A stretch of 37,327 nucleotides of DNA from Phormidium tenue FACHB-886 (GTDB lineage Bacteria > Cyanobacteriota > Cyanobacteriia > Elainellales > Elainellaceae), in NCBI RefSeq assembly GCF_014764505.1, contig NZ_JACXWX010000046.1:1-37327 (forward strand), written 5' to 3'. Below, piece by piece: positions 16,168 to 24,267 of this stretch. The number at the start of each line of letters is the position of its first letter. Position 1 is the first letter of the stretch. A program made the position numbers and the translations under genes. The notes beneath the pieces were generated by a model. The model saw only the letters and a program-made list of their open reading frames with translations, did not search any database and was not told where the DNA came from.

Positions 16168-17364
16168 TTAGCAGAATTTTTCCACACATCGGACAAATAG
16201 CTCAACGCCCATTGCTAGTGCCGTTTCATCAAAATCAAAGCGGGGATGGTGATGGGGATAAGCCAGATCTTTGGCAGCGTTGGCAGAACCCAGGAAGAAA
16301 TAGCAGCCCGGTACTTCCTGAAGAAAGAAAGACATATCTTCGCCGCCCATCGTTTGGCAGTCTGGCACGACTCCGGCAGGCGTTTCCACGACGGTTTCTG
16401 CCGCCGCTCGCACCAGTCCGGCAAGCTGCCGATCGTTAATTACGGGCGGATAGAGCGCTTGGTATTCCAGGCTGTAAGTTGCGCCATGCATCTGGCATAT
16501 GCCTGCAATGATTTCCTCAACCCGCTGCTTAAAGAAGCCGTCCAAACCGGGGTCAAAATAGCGGACTGTACCTTGCAGAGTGGCGGTATGGGGAATGACG
16601 TTGTGCGCATGCCCCGCATGGAGTGAGCCAACTGTCACTACAGCAGACTTAAGCGGATCGACATTGCGAGAGACGATCGCTTGGAAGGCATTGACAATCT
16701 GGGCGCTGATGACAATCGGATCAACAGTCTGGTGAGGCATCGCCCCATGCCCGCCTTTCCCTTGAATGGTGCAATCAAATACTTCCACCGCTGCCATCAT
16801 TGCCCCATCCCGAACACCAACCGTCCCCAGCGGCAGATTATTCCAGAGGTGCAGCCCAATGATCGAGTCTACATCCGGATTGCGGAGTGCACCTGCCTCA
16901 ATCATCGGCTTTGCGCCACCGGGTCCTTCTTCAGCGGGCTGAAAGAGAATTTTCACGGTTCCAGCAAAGTCAGGATGACGAGACAGGTAATAAGCAGTGC
17001 CCAGCGCAATTGCCACATGCCCATCATGTCCGCAGGCATGCATCATGCCATCATGCTGCGATCGGTAGGGAACCTGATTCGCTTCTTGAATGGGTAGCGC
17101 ATCCATATCAGCTCGGATGCCCAACACACGGCCAGGTTCGCGGCCGGGAATTACCGCAACAATACCTGTTTCGGCTATGCCAGTTTGGTGTTCGATCCCC
17201 CACTCGGTGAGCTGGCGATCAATATAGGCTGCCGTTATTTTTTCGCGAAACCCAAGTTCGGGCTTTTGGTGTAGCGCTCGTCGCCATTCCACAAGCTGAG
17301 GCTGCAGATTCCGAATCTCTAAACGGACGTTGGTTAGTTCTGGAGAAAGGGTAGGAAAAGACAT
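16168..17364 (-). CDS. M20-family amidohydrolase (N-acyl amino acid/hippurate hydrolase type)
   Basis: Metal-dependent hydrolase that removes acyl groups from N-acyl amino acids or related amides; 398 aa. Family marks: RRALHQKPELGF near the N-terminus, RADMDALPI, metal ligands in HACGHDGH (C111, H113), E145 in FQPAEEGPGG, GGHGAMPH in the dimerisation domain, and HHPRFDFDE at the C-terminus. The presence of Cys in the CGH ligand fits the hippuricase/IAA-amidohydrolase branch. ATG 17362-17364 is chosen because the family begins there; a frame extending to 17448 adds 28 unlike residues. Same strand as bioD, 97 bases downstream of it. The exact substrate is unknown. Confidence 0.93.
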   Translation of the reverse strand: MSFPTLSPELTNVRLEIRNLQPQLVEWRRALHQKPELGFREKITAAYIDRQLTEWGIEHQTGIAETGIVAVIPGREPGRVLGIRADMDALPIQEANQVPYRSQHDGMMHACGHDGHVAIALGTAYYLSRHPDFAGTVKILFQPAEEGPGGAKPMIEAGALRNPDVDSIIGLHLWNNLPLGTVGVRDGAMMAAVEVFDCTIQGKGGHGAMPHQTVDPIVISAQIVNAFQAIVSRNVDPLKSAVVTVGSLHAGHAHNVIPHTATLQGTVRYFDPGLDGFFKQRVEEIIAGICQMHGATYSLEYQALYPPVINDRQLAGLVRAAAETVVETPAGVVPDCQTMGGEDMSFFLQEVPGCYFFLGSANAAKDLAYPHHHPRFDFDETALAMGVELFVRCVEKFC

Positions 17365-17460
17365 GGTAATTGGCGTTAAGGTTATTTTCTTTAGAGTACC
17401 GTCCGAAAGTAGGTGGCAGGCTCTCCATACCCCAACGCCATACCCCAATGCTCGGTAAAA

Positions 17461-18153
17461 TCAGGGCAAGCTAACCAGCGGAATCAGCCGCTCCAGCTCT
17501 AGGTTAGAGGCAACCTGCACCAGCTTTTTGAGATCGGTAGGGTCGCTCAGGTGAGGAATACAGCCGAGGACGGGCTTTTGGGTGAGCACTTGGATCAAGT
17601 CGATCGGCATCCAGTCTTCTTGCGCTTGGAGGGAACAAGGTTCAACGCAGTTAAGAATAATTCCTTTGAGATGAACGCGAGCCTGCTGCGCCAGCGCTAC
17701 ATTTGCAACGGCATGGGCGATCGCACCGGATCGCACCGGCACAACCAATACGGTCGGCAAGCGCCAATCCCATGCTAGATCTGCCATTGTTGTCTCATGT
17801 GTGATTGGCGATCCCAAACCACCTGTACTTTCAACCAACACAAAATCACGCTGCTGGCTGAGGGCTTCAAACTGCTGCCAAGCGATTTCTAGCCGAATCG
17901 GTTCGCCCATGCGATCGGCGGCGATCGGCGGCGCAAGGGGAACAGTCAGCTGGATGGGGTTAAGAGATTCGGGGGATTGCGAGAGGGAGAGAGCCGTGTA
18001 GCGATCGGCTTCTGCTTCAGTGCCACACTCGATAGGCTTAATGACTCCTAACCGCTCTGGGGCATAGTAGCGCTGCCAGTAGGCAGCAAGTGCCGTGGTA
18101 ACGATCGTCTTTCCGACACCTGTATCTGTGCCGGCAATTAGTAGTGCATTCAC
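17461..18153 (-). CDS. bioD: Dethiobiotin synthetase
   Basis: ATP-dependent carboxylation and ring closure of 7,8-diaminopelargonate to dethiobiotin, the penultimate step of biotin synthesis; 230 aa. The P-loop is GTDTGVGKT (8-16). The substrate lysine lies in VIKPIECG, VESTGGLGSPI is the second family motif, and LKGIILNCV precedes the nucleotide-recognition part. The start ATG at 18151-18153 has AGGAG 8 bases upstream. No other biotin genes lie in the window, which is usual for dispersed cyanobacterial bio genes. The M20 hydrolase gene follows on the same strand. Confidence 0.95.
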   Translation of the reverse strand: MNALLIAGTDTGVGKTIVTTALAAYWQRYYAPERLGVIKPIECGTEAEADRYTALSLSQSPESLNPIQLTVPLAPPIAADRMGEPIRLEIAWQQFEALSQQRDFVLVESTGGLGSPITHETTMADLAWDWRLPTVLVVPVRSGAIAHAVANVALAQQARVHLKGIILNCVEPCSLQAQEDWMPIDLIQVLTQKPVLGCIPHLSDPTDLKKLVQVASNLELERLIPLVSLP

Positions 18154-18384
18154 AAAGACTCCTGAGGAGGATAGGGGGATGAAGAACGGTACCAGAGAGT
18201 TGTATCAGGTTTCTGTGGCAGATTTCAACAGGGCTCCAGCTCCAAAGCTTCACCATTCAGACGCGATGCAAAAATCTTGTGGTTACAGACTTTGTCTTAA
18301 GCGCAGATCGTTAGCTAGAATCAAGAAGAAAATTAATAATGTGTTATTCTGTACAAATTGTCATAGAATAGAACATCGTAGCAT

Positions 18385-18458
18385 CGGGATGTAGCGCAGC
18401 TTGGTAGCGCGCCTGCTTTGGGAGCAGGATGCCGCAGGTTCAAATCCTGTCATCCCGA
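18385..18458 (+). tRNA. tRNA-Pro (anticodon UGG)
   Basis: A complete 74-base cloverleaf. The acceptor stem CGGGATG (18385-18391) pairs with CATCCCG (18451-18457), with discriminator A at 18458. The anticodon stem CCTGC/GCAGG has loop TTTGGGA with anticodon TGG at 18419-18421, and the T arm contains GGTTCAAATCC. CCA is not encoded. A TAGAAT at 18364-18369 is a plausible -10 box. Confidence 0.98.
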
Positions 18459-18601
18459 CTTAGCAACAGCAATGTTGCTCTTAATTATCGCTCTATTTAT
18501 AAGGTCTGCTTCGGCCGGAATCGGGCCTTTTGATCCTGAAAAGCGATCGCACTGGCAACTCACTTGCCTCAGCCTTGCGGAGCGTTTGATTGCTTCAAAC
18601 T

Positions 18602-18651
18602 AATATGGCGTTCCACGCTTAAATTTCAATCTAAACGTGGAACGCCATGTT
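18602..18651. repeat. Inverted repeat between tRNA-Pro and the small secreted protein gene
   Basis: A perfect 13-bp inverted repeat (18605-18617, 18636-18648) encloses an 18-base AT-rich loop, and a few further pairs are possible outside it. It lies between a plus-strand tRNA and the 3' end of a minus-strand gene, so a shared terminator is possible, but neither side has a strong T run. Confidence 0.85.
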
Positions 18652-18688
18652 AGTTGTATCTAAACGGACTGTTGACCGGAATAGAGGC

Positions 18689-19072
18689 TCACCTATAAAT
18701 TTGGTAGAGCTGTGGTCTATTGTAAGCTGTGTCAGAAGTTGGCTTGCTGGTCCCACAGGGTAAATTGCCTCTGCGACAATGCCCACTCCAATAAGGCTTT
18801 AATGCGGCTACATCTACCGCTGCTCTCTGCCATCGATCAGCGCGGCTTTCTTGCCGGATGGTTTCAGGTGGAGCAACCGCCAAAAGCGTGATAGTGGGAC
18901 GACTTAATGCCATACCGTTGGATAGAGTGCCGCCACAGAGCGCAGACAGGTCTATGGTTCGTCCGTCAACTTGCATGTAACACTCTAGCTCGTCTGCTGA
19001 TGCCGACTGTGCAGTTAGATTAACGCTGACACTTGCCAGCGCAACAGAAGAAACAACCAATTTACCCTTCAT
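18689..19072 (-). CDS. Small secreted protein, 127 aa
   Basis: A signal peptide is clear: MKGKLVVSSVALASVSVNLT followed by AQSASA, with cleavage near residue 26. The mature part begins DELECYMQVDGRTIDLSALCGG. This short Cys-bounded CYMQ-DGRTIDL--LCG segment recurs, from memory, in small exported cyanobacterial proteins of unknown function. The remainder has two more cysteines (HCRRGNLPCGTS) and is Tyr/Arg-rich at the end. The start ATG at 19070-19072 is the only good one. The gene stands alone, with about 255 bases of apparently non-coding sequence upstream (19073-19328). Confidence 0.75.
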   Translation of the reverse strand: MKGKLVVSSVALASVSVNLTAQSASADELECYMQVDGRTIDLSALCGGTLSNGMALSRPTITLLAVAPPETIRQESRADRWQRAAVDVAALKPYWSGHCRRGNLPCGTSKPTSDTAYNRPQLYQIYR

Positions 19073-19328
19073 GTGAATAACCCGAAACTTTAACGTTATT
19101 CGCTGGCTGAAGGACGCATCCGCCCTATTTGCTGAGATTTATGGGCTTGTTGGGGATCTTTTGATCAATATTTGCAAAAAAGCCGAGGCTGCCCTCAGTA
19201 GCATTTCCTCGTCAGTCAACCTGAATTCAATGATCTATCGCTTGAACCGAACGTTCTAAGCAATATTACTTACTTGCAAAATCAGAGGCTACGCCATATC
19301 TAAAGACCAGAAAGAGCAGAGCCAGAGG

Positions 19329-19814
19329 CTACTGGAGGAATTTGCGCTCAGCGTTGAGCGGAGGTGAATGCTCCCTTGTAAGCTTTTTGATGATTACCAG
19401 GCAGTTGCGATCGTCTTCTACCCGCTCATAGCTGACCCGATCTGCAATCTTCTCTAGAAGCTTTAGCCCACGCCCACCTACAGCATCAGTGTCAATTTGG
19501 GCAGGCAAGCTCCTCATTTTGGCTGATAGGTCAAATGGTGCGCCAGAATCCCAAATTCGCATTGTGATGTCGGTGTTAGACAGCGCCACTTCAATTTCGA
19601 TAGGCGTTTCAGTCACCTGTCCTTTATGGGCATGACGAACAGCATTTGTAAATCCCTCTGCCAACAGCGTTTGGCACTGCATCAACAGCAGTTCTGTTAG
19701 CAGGGGCTGAGCAAATTCCTCAAACCAAGCCAAGATTGAGCTGAGTTCAGCTAAATCTGTTTTAGTTTGAAAAATTCGCTTTTGCATCGCCAATACAACG
19801 TAGGTGAACTGCAA
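19329..19814 (-). CDS. Anti-sigma-factor-type ATP-binding protein (RsbW-like HATPase)
   Basis: GHKL-fold ATPase of the RsbW/SpoIIAB type, 161 aa. The N box is EGFTNAVRHAHKG, the G1 box is IWDSGAPFD, and the G2 box is GGRGLKLLEKIAD. Such proteins bind sigma factors or act as serine kinases on STAS-domain antagonists. TTG 19812-19814 is taken as start because a strong Shine-Dalgarno (GGGAGG) lies 10 bases upstream; the first ATG (19785-19787) has none. It is divergently arranged with the REC-PP2C phosphatase gene across a 198-base gap, the usual pairing of kinase and phosphatase in a partner switch. No STAS gene is adjacent, so the target must be encoded elsewhere. Confidence 0.88.
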   Translation of the reverse strand: MQFTYVVLAMQKRIFQTKTDLAELSSILAWFEEFAQPLLTELLLMQCQTLLAEGFTNAVRHAHKGQVTETPIEIEVALSNTDITMRIWDSGAPFDLSAKMRSLPAQIDTDAVGGRGLKLLEKIADRVSYERVEDDRNCLVIIKKLTREHSPPLNAERKFLQ

Positions 19815-19895
19815 TTCTTAACTTTCCTCCCTAAAGTACCCAAAATCAGCCGTACTTAATCAGAACTTGATTTTTGTGTATCAGTAAGTTTTTGT

Positions 19896-19960
19896 ACCCA
19901 GTAGGTCTTTGTCCAAGAATTATGAATTTCATGCCAGCACAGCGCCGGAATCTACTGGGT
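19896..19960. promoter_or_regulatory. Inverted repeat in the divergent promoter region (candidate operator)
   Basis: ACCCAGTAG at 19896-19904 and its exact complement CTACTGGGT at 19952-19960 lie 47 bases apart between the divergent HATPase and PP2C genes. The spacing is too long for a simple terminator. It would suit two half-sites or a looping operator. Functional role is inference. Confidence 0.4.
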
Positions 19961-20012
19961 TGTTCTGGGAACATTAAAAGAAATTACCGCGACCTGCCTT
20001 TCCTTCTCCTGC

Positions 20013-21185
20013 ATGTTCCAGATTCTTGTCATTGATGATGATCCTGTGATCCAGATGGTGCTGCAAAAACTGCTGCATGGAGAAGGGTATCAGGTTACAA
20101 CCGCCAGCAGCGGACCAGCAGGCATTGCCGCTGCAGAAAGTCTCCGCCCGGCGCTAATTATCTGCGATTGGCTGATGAATGGCATGGATGGCTTAGCAGT
20201 TTGCCGTCAGATTAAAGCAGATCCGCAGCTAGCATCTGCATTTTTTATTCTTCTAACTTCTCGCGCAGAAATAGCAGATCGAGTGCTGGGGCTAGACACT
20301 GGCGCAGACGACTTCTTGCCCAAGCCTATTGAAATTAATGAGCTGCGGGCGCGAGTGCGATCTGGGCTGCGGCTCTACCAGTCATCTCAAGAGCTTCAGC
20401 AGCTAGCACAAGATTTACAGACCCAAAAAGAACGGTTGGAAGCAGAATTTGCTGAAGCTGCTGCCTATGTACGCTCACGGCTGCCTCAACCTCTAACGGG
20501 ATCTATCGCGACTGAAACGCGATTTTTGCCCTCAAGTCAGCTGGGCGGCGATTGTTTTGACCACTTTTGGCTCGATCCAGATTTTTTAGCGCTGTATCTG
20601 CTGGATGTATCAGGGCATGGCCTGGGCTCGGCGCTGCTGTCGGTATCAGTGCAAAATATTCTGCGATCGCAGTCACTTCCGGAGGTCAACTTCTACCAGC
20701 CCAGTACGGTGCTGTCTGCCCTCAATGAAATCTTTGAGATGGATAAGCACCACGATCGCTATTTCACGCTCTGGTATGGGGTGTACAATCGGCAAAAGCG
20801 TCACCTGCTCTATGCTTCTGCTGGACATCCGCCCGCCGTGCTACTGTCGCCCAGCGTTGAAGAATTTGACGATCAACCCCCTGTTGGAGCCAAACAGCTG
20901 AGAACGCGGGGGATGCCGATCGGCATGATGCCAGAGAGCCAGTATCGCACCGAGGGGTGTGAAGTTCCGCCCGGCAGTACGCTGTTTGTGTTTAGCGATG
21001 GCGTGTATGAAATTATGCAGCCTGACAAAACGCCTTGGAGTCTAGACGAATTTATCACAATGCTCACAACCCTCTACAAGACAGGAGAGGATTCTCTAGA
21101 CCAGATTCTCCAAACCATACAATCCATCAACGGCAACACCTTATTTCAGGACGATTGTTCACTAATGCAAATTAAATTTGAGTAA
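20013..21185 (+). CDS. Response regulator with PP2C/SpoIIE-type phosphatase output (RsbU-like)
   Basis: Protein of 390 aa. The receiver domain (1-120) is complete, with acidic pocket D8-D10, phosphoacceptor D52, T82 and K104 in FLPKPIE. A helical, probably coiled-coil linker (about 122-165; LQTQKERLEAEFAEAA) leads to a PPM/SpoIIE serine phosphatase domain (about 170-390). That domain has metal-binding motifs LGGDCFD, DVSGHGLGSALLS, SDGVYE and DDCSLMQIKF. A sensor histidine kinase elsewhere would phosphorylate the receiver and switch the phosphatase, which would dephosphorylate a STAS-domain protein. The divergent HATPase gene at 19329-19814 is the expected opposing activity. Confidence 0.92.
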   Translation: MFQILVIDDDPVIQMVLQKLLHGEGYQVTTASSGPAGIAAAESLRPALIICDWLMNGMDGLAVCRQIKADPQLASAFFILLTSRAEIADRVLGLDTGADDFLPKPIEINELRARVRSGLRLYQSSQELQQLAQDLQTQKERLEAEFAEAAAYVRSRLPQPLTGSIATETRFLPSSQLGGDCFDHFWLDPDFLALYLLDVSGHGLGSALLSVSVQNILRSQSLPEVNFYQPSTVLSALNEIFEMDKHHDRYFTLWYGVYNRQKRHLLYASAGHPPAVLLSPSVEEFDDQPPVGAKQLRTRGMPIGMMPESQYRTEGCEVPPGSTLFVFSDGVYEIMQPDKTPWSLDEFITMLTTLYKTGEDSLDQILQTIQSINGNTLFQDDCSLMQIKFE

Positions 21186-21339
21186 GTAGCTTTGCAGTTT
21201 CCAATCCGCAACTTGTTCGCATCTTTGCAGCAATTGCCATAAATAAAAAATAAATATTACTAAACTTCCTGCGCCCGTGGGTTGACCTTATAATTTGGCG
21301 TGCAATTTGCAACTGCTCAGCCTTGGTTGGGGTTTTAAC

Positions 21340-23472
21340 ATGAAAAAGTATAGAGAACAGGGCACTCTTGCGGTCTTGGTATTGCTGCTGGCAATTGCCA
21401 CTACACCCAAGCCAGTTGCCGCAAAGCTAGTGCTAGCGCAGGCTGTATTTCCGGCGCCAGCGAGCGTCCCTCAAGGGACAGCCGTCAAGATCGACGGCTC
21501 CACCAGCATGACCGCCATCAACCAAGCGCTTAGCGATCGCTTCCAGTCCCAATTTCCTGGAACCCAGGTTACCGCTAACTATGCAGGCACTGATGCTGCC
21601 TTGCAAGCCGTGCTAGATGGCAAAACTGATTTAGCAGCGATTGGGCGATCGCTGACGGAAGCAGAAAAAGCCAGGGGATTAGTCGAATTGCCCGTCGCTC
21701 GCCACAGGATTGCTGTAATTGTGGGAGCCAACAACCCCTTTGCCAGTAGCCTGACGGGCGAACAGTTCGCCAGCATGTTTCGTGGAGAAGTAACCAATTG
21801 GTCGCAGGTGGGCGGAGGGGCGCTGCCGCTGCGCTTCATCGATCGCCCTGACAGCAGCGAAACCCGCAGCGCACTTTCTAAGTATCCTGTGTTTCAGGCG
21901 GCTCCATTCCAGGCTGGGGCCAACGTTGTCAAGTTGGATGCTGACAGCACCGAAGCGGTAATTCAACAATTAGGAAATGACGGCATCAGCTATGCGATCG
22001 TCGATCAGGTGGCTAACAATCCTGCGGTGCGAGTGCTGCCGCTGTATGGCACATTGCCCACCGACCCCACCTATCCCTTTTCGCAACCGCTGTCATATGT
22101 CTACAACGGTGCCAATCCTTCACCAGCCGCACAGGCGTTTTTGGGCTTTGCCAATGCACCCGACAACCAATCAATTCTGGAATCTGCAAGGGTAGCTGCT
22201 GCAACGAGCACTGTCCCGGCTGTGCCAGATGCGCCCGCTGCCTCACCGAGTGCGGCTGCCCCAACCGATCCGCAAGACACAGCCGGCATAGCTCCCTCAG
22301 CTGAGCCTGCTGCAGTTGGAGCAGACGGTGGACTGTTCTCACGCTGGTGGTGGTTGCTGCCTGTTCTAGGATCGCTAGGCGTTTTGGCGTGGCTGCTGCG
22401 GAAGCGACCGGAACCCAATACAGCAGTAGAGGACGAAGCGATGCTGCCACTAGGGGATTTGGGTGAAGTGTCTGCACCTTTAGCGGGGGAGACGGTTGGA
22501 AGCACTGGCATGGCTGCCACAGCACCCGTGGGAACGGCGTTAGGTGCAGCTGTTGCCCCGCTGACTCTTCAAAAGAGCCAGATTGTTCTAACACCACGCA
22601 ACTGCCGAGAAGCTTACGCCGACTGGGAGGTCGCAGATGCTCACAAAACGTTGCTGAAGCAGCAAGGCGGCAGGCAACTAGTGCTTAGACTCTACGATGT
22701 CACCAATATCGATTTATACTTTCAGGCTCCTCATAGCGTTCATGAGTTTATATGTGGAGAAAATGACCAGGAGCTGCAAATCTCTATTCCTACTGATAAT
22801 CGTGACTATGTTGTTGAACTAGGCTATACCACCGCCGATCATCGCTGGCTGCCGCTAGCGCGATCGCCGCATGTCCATGTTCCTGCCTGCACTGCAGCCG
22901 ATGCCGCGCAGCCAAACGGCAGCCAGCGCCCCAGTTCTAGCTTCACTCCGGTGAGCGGCGGGCCATCACCCGTCGGTTTAACAAACCAGCCAGCGGGGGC
23001 TACCGGGGAAACCGGGCACGATCAAACGACCCGATCTTCCCCTGCACTTTCAGACACAACTCAGGCTTCAGCAGATGTGCCAGCTGAAACTACAGCAAAC
23101 CGATCGCCAGCCAACGATCGCCCTACCAGTCGCCTTGGCCTAGTGCCCCGCAGCGCTCAAGAACTATACGCCTACTGGGAAATTCCAGAGACACAAAAAC
23201 AGGCACTGCAGCAGGGCGCTGAGCGCCTAATCCTACGCCTCTATGACATCACAGGTGTAGACCTTAGTAACCAACCACCACGCAGCGTTCAGCAGTTTGA
23301 ATGCGATCCAGATGCCCACGATCGTCATATTCATGTTGCAACGTATGGAGACTACATCGCGACGCTAGGCTATTTGACAGAGGGAGGACGCTGGCTCCTG
23401 CTGGCGCGATCGACACCTGTGCGAATCCGTGCCGCTAATCAGGCACCAAGCTTGCCGCCCGATCGCGGCTGA
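21340..23472 (+). CDS. PstS-like periplasmic domain fused through one TM helix to two DUF4912-like domains
   Basis: Protein of 710 aa from ATG 21340; a TTG 15 codons upstream precedes the signal peptide and looks wrong. Residues 1-28 are a signal/anchor. Residues 48-288 resemble a phosphate-binding PstS domain: DGSTSMTAI, GKTDLAAIGRSL, FRGEVTNWSQVGG and DRPDSSETRSAL are the usual landmarks, the last near the anion-binding R/S residues. A Pro/Ala-rich linker leads to a membrane helix at 335-354, followed by RKR, so the C-terminus should be cytoplasmic. Two similar domains follow (about 413-515 and 598-697), each with AYADWE/AYAYWE, RLYDVT/RLYDIT and LGYTT/LGYLT signatures of DUF4912. No transporter genes adjoin. 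The design suggests a ligand sensor rather than a transport component. Confidence 0.85.
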   Translation: MKKYREQGTLAVLVLLLAIATTPKPVAAKLVLAQAVFPAPASVPQGTAVKIDGSTSMTAINQALSDRFQSQFPGTQVTANYAGTDAALQAVLDGKTDLAAIGRSLTEAEKARGLVELPVARHRIAVIVGANNPFASSLTGEQFASMFRGEVTNWSQVGGGALPLRFIDRPDSSETRSALSKYPVFQAAPFQAGANVVKLDADSTEAVIQQLGNDGISYAIVDQVANNPAVRVLPLYGTLPTDPTYPFSQPLSYVYNGANPSPAAQAFLGFANAPDNQSILESARVAAATSTVPAVPDAPAASPSAAAPTDPQDTAGIAPSAEPAAVGADGGLFSRWWWLLPVLGSLGVLAWLLRKRPEPNTAVEDEAMLPLGDLGEVSAPLAGETVGSTGMAATAPVGTALGAAVAPLTLQKSQIVLTPRNCREAYADWEVADAHKTLLKQQGGRQLVLRLYDVTNIDLYFQAPHSVHEFICGENDQELQISIPTDNRDYVVELGYTTADHRWLPLARSPHVHVPACTAADAAQPNGSQRPSSSFTPVSGGPSPVGLTNQPAGATGETGHDQTTRSSPALSDTTQASADVPAETTANRSPANDRPTSRLGLVPRSAQELYAYWEIPETQKQALQQGAERLILRLYDITGVDLSNQPPRSVQQFECDPDAHDRHIHVATYGDYIATLGYLTEGGRWLLLARSTPVRIRAANQAPSLPPDRG

Positions 23473-23508
23473 TCAAGAAGCTTGGAGTGGGCTGCTGGGA
23501 ATGTGTAT

Positions 23509-24117
23509 TTAGTAGCGCGGCGCTCGCACCTTCGGGCGCGAGCGCGATTCTGTCATGAGCCGCGCTGCCACAATTCCGCCGATAAAGCCAAATAAATGTC
23601 CCTGCCAGGAAATTCCGGGCTGTCCGGGCAGTACGCCCCAAATCAGCCCACCATAGAAAATGCCAATCACCAGCGAAATTAAAATGGAGCCGATTCGTCG
23701 CTCAAAATAGCCACGAGAGATCAGAAATCCTAAATAGCCGAAGATAACTCCGCTCGCGCCGATGTGAACCGTGGCAGCAGGAGCAAACAGCCAAGTGCCC
23801 AACCCGCCAATCAACATGGCGATCGCCGTTACCCAGAAGAAATCGCTGGTGCGGCGCAACATCACAAACCAACCCAGCGTTAGGAAGGGAACGGTGTTAG
23901 CAATCAGGTGAGGAAAATTGCCGTGGAGCAACGGCGCAAACAAAATTCCCCGCAGTCCAACGATCGAGCGGGGAATAATCCCAAACTGATTGAGTGCTCC
24001 CCCCAAAAAGAGGTCAATGGCTTCTAGTACCCACATTAAACCAACACAGCAGACCAGAATAGCAACTTGAGCTTTCACTTCCCGAACAAGACCGCGCATT
24101 TCATTGTCGCTATTCAT
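23509..24117 (-). CDS. Rhomboid-family intramembrane serine protease
   Basis: Polytopic membrane protease, 202 aa with about six helices. The catalytic serine is S122 in HIGASGVIFG and the catalytic histidine is H174 in WQGHLFGFIGG. HGNFPHLIANT in the second helix is the usual HxxxHxxxN-type motif. The C-terminal tail is basic (ESRSRPKVRAPRY). Substrates are unknown. It is transcribed divergently from hisC and converges with the DUF4912 fusion gene. Confidence 0.93.
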   Translation of the reverse strand: MNSDNEMRGLVREVKAQVAILVCCVGLMWVLEAIDLFLGGALNQFGIIPRSIVGLRGILFAPLLHGNFPHLIANTVPFLTLGWFVMLRRTSDFFWVTAIAMLIGGLGTWLFAPAATVHIGASGVIFGYLGFLISRGYFERRIGSILISLVIGIFYGGLIWGVLPGQPGISWQGHLFGFIGGIVAARLMTESRSRPKVRAPRY

Positions 24118-24267
24118 GGGCGTTGGGTAGCTGAAATCGACAAGTCAATTCTAGCCAGGAAGTAGAAAAATGTGGGAGGGCAAGGGAGAGGGATTCCTTG
24201 CCAGTAGAAGTATGCAGCCTGGACAGAGTGGACGATCGCACCTGCTTTAAGATGGAGAGGTTCTCTT

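Noticed and set aside
18418-18603. Plus-strand frame of 61 codons beginning inside tRNA-Pro
   Set aside because: It starts within the tRNA, lacks a ribosome-binding site and shows no protein features.
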